From: Galactobacter sp.
Lineage (GTDB): Bacteria; Actinomycetota; Actinomycetes; Actinomycetales; Micrococcaceae
NCBI RefSeq assembly: GCF_022712295.1
Contig: NZ_JALAGT010000204.1
Coordinates: 1 to 7,017, forward strand
DNA length: 7,017 nt
Reading direction: 5' to 3'
Shown: positions 6,193-7,017 of the stretch, piece by piece
Layout of the letters: every line of letters starts with the position of its first letter
How positions within the stretch are numbered: the stretch's first letter is position 1
Translations under genes and position numbers: made by a program
The notes under the pieces: generated by a model
What the model was told of the DNA's origin: nothing
Databases searched by the model: none
Seen by the model: only the letters and a program-made list of their open reading frames with translations

Positions 6193-7017
6193 GTGGACCA
6201 CGTGAATGACTCCCTGACTCTTTGGCTCATCGTTGCCGCTGTCGTGGTGGTGCTTGCCGTGGTGATCGCCGTTCTGGTGGTCCGTGCCCGACGCAAGCAG
6301 ACCACCCCCGTGGACAAGGCACCCACGTCCTCCACCGGCCCCGGAACCGGCCCCGCCGCGGGCGGGGTGGATGGTACGGCGCAGGCCAACGCCCCGCCGT
6401 CGGGCACCGCCACCGCAGAGGCACCGGCGGAAGCAGCTCCTGCCACCCCCAGCATCGAGACCCCGGCACCCGTCGAGGGTCGCCTGGCACGCCTGCGCGC
6501 ACGCCTGGCGAAGTCCAACAACGTCTTCGGCAAGGGCCTGCTTGCGCTGCTCTCCAGCGACAAGATCGACGAGGACGTCTGGGACGAGATCGAGATGACC
6601 CTGCTGTCGGCGGACCTCGGCACCGACGCCACCGACGACCTCATGCTGCAGCTGCGCGCCCGCGTGAAGGTGGAGGGATCCCGGACGCCCGAGCGCGTCA
6701 AGGAGATCCTCTCCGAGGAACTGCTCAAGCTCGTGGATCCCACCATGGACCGCTCCATCGCCACCGACCGCGTGGGGGACAACCCCTCCGTGGTGCTGGT
6801 GGTCGGCGTCAACGGGGTGGGGAAGACCACCACCATCGGCAAGATCGCCCGCGTCCTCGTCGCGGAGGACAAGGACGTGCTGCTGGGTGCGGCCGATACC
6901 TTCCGTGCCGCCGCCGCACAGCAGCACGCCTCGGGTTCAACCCTCGTCGTCCACACCAGCAACACGTCCGTCGTCGGAGGAGCACACCCCTCCTGCGACG
7001 ACGGCGCCGACCAGGAG
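6193..7017 (+). CDS. ftsY: Signal recognition particle receptor FtsY (3' partial, aberrant end)
   Basis: FtsY is the membrane-associated SRP receptor GTPase; it pairs with Ffh to deliver ribosomes making membrane proteins to the Sec translocon. The visible 275 codons show one N-terminal membrane helix (~9-32), an Arg/Lys stop-transfer, an Ala/Pro/Thr/Gly-rich linker (~36-95), then the N domain with FGKGLLALLSSDKIDEDVW..IE. The G domain has the P-loop GVNGVGKTTTIGK (~206-218) and GAADTFRAAAA (~233-243). The G3 DTAGR and G4 TKLD motifs would lie beyond the window. The GTG at 6193 has AGGTG 7 bases upstream; the GTG at 6202 with GAGAAAG 8 bases upstream is an alternative, and the ATG at 6206 is out of frame. 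After QQ (codons 244-245, ending near 6924) the translation stops resembling the expected L..WG..V sequence, although a DDGAD close to the edge recalls the usual DGADPA. The end may carry sequence errors, a chimeric join or a real insertion. Confidence 0.88.
   Translation, partial: MDHVNDSLTLWLIVAAVVVVLAVVIAVLVVRARRKQTTPVDKAPTSSTGPGTGPAAGGVDGTAQANAPPSGTATAEAPAEAAPATPSIETPAPVEGRLARLRARLAKSNNVFGKGLLALLSSDKIDEDVWDEIEMTLLSADLGTDATDDLMLQLRARVKVEGSRTPERVKEILSEELLKLVDPTMDRSIATDRVGDNPSVVLVVGVNGVGKTTTIGKIARVLVAEDKDVLLGAADTFRAAAAQQHASGSTLVVHTSNTSVVGGAHPSCDDGADQE
6968..7004. repeat. Strong inverted repeat (hairpin) near the window end
   Basis: Left arm CCGTCGTCGGAGGAG (6968-6982) pairs with right arm CTCCTGCGACGACGG (6990-7004) in 14 of 15 positions, the exception being one G-G mismatch, across a 7-base loop CACACCC. 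No T-run follows, so it is not a standard intrinsic terminator. It lies in the part of the ftsY frame that does not look like FtsY. Confidence 0.6.

Noticed and set aside
5971..6927. Minus-strand open frame opposite the Stealth 3' end and ftsY
   Set aside because: Gly/His/Ala low-complexity translation, an artefact of the opposite-strand ftsY codons.
6931..6947. GGGTTCAACCC resembling a tRNA T-arm
   Set aside because: No acceptor stem, anticodon arm or CCA surrounds it; it is better described as a short inverted repeat.

Overview
The window is a GC-rich piece of a bacterial chromosome and reads as actinobacterial, probably Micrococcales. The reasons are the strong G/C bias at third codon positions, frequent GTG starts, and an FtsY with one N-terminal membrane segment, an Ala/Pro-rich linker and then the NG domain. 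The order-level assignment is inference. There are six protein genes and no RNA genes, CRISPR arrays or insertion sequences that I can support. Both edge genes are cut by the window boundary.

Plus strand, left block (1-3820): the body of an OafA-type membrane O-acyltransferase with a C-terminal SGNH esterase-like domain, then two tandem paralogous left-handed beta-helix (hexapeptide) acetyltransferases of 277 and 276 residues. The three genes run in one direction with gaps of 9 and 55 bases. They suggest O-acylation of a surface polysaccharide or cell-wall glycopolymer. The first paralogue has a clearly AT-rich 5' half.

Minus strand (3841-5064): a 12-helix major facilitator transporter of the drug:proton antiporter type, convergent with the acetyltransferases and divergent from the next gene. 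The short gap between the divergent starts holds an 18-bp imperfect inverted repeat.

Plus strand, right block (5106-7017): a Stealth-type sugar-phosphate transferase, which joins hexose-1-phosphate units in capsule-like polymers, followed by ftsY, the signal recognition particle receptor. The visible ftsY reading frame matches the family up to the DTFRAAA motif. It then departs from it over the last ~95 bases, where there is also a strong hairpin.

Together, the Stealth transferase could build or extend a phosphate-linked surface glycan, and the three acyltransferases could decorate it, two in the cytoplasm on precursors and one across the membrane. This link is inference from co-location; no polymer is identified. 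Four of the five visible gene starts lack a good Shine-Dalgarno and have a TANNNT hexamer 6-8 bases upstream, which suggests leaderless transcripts.
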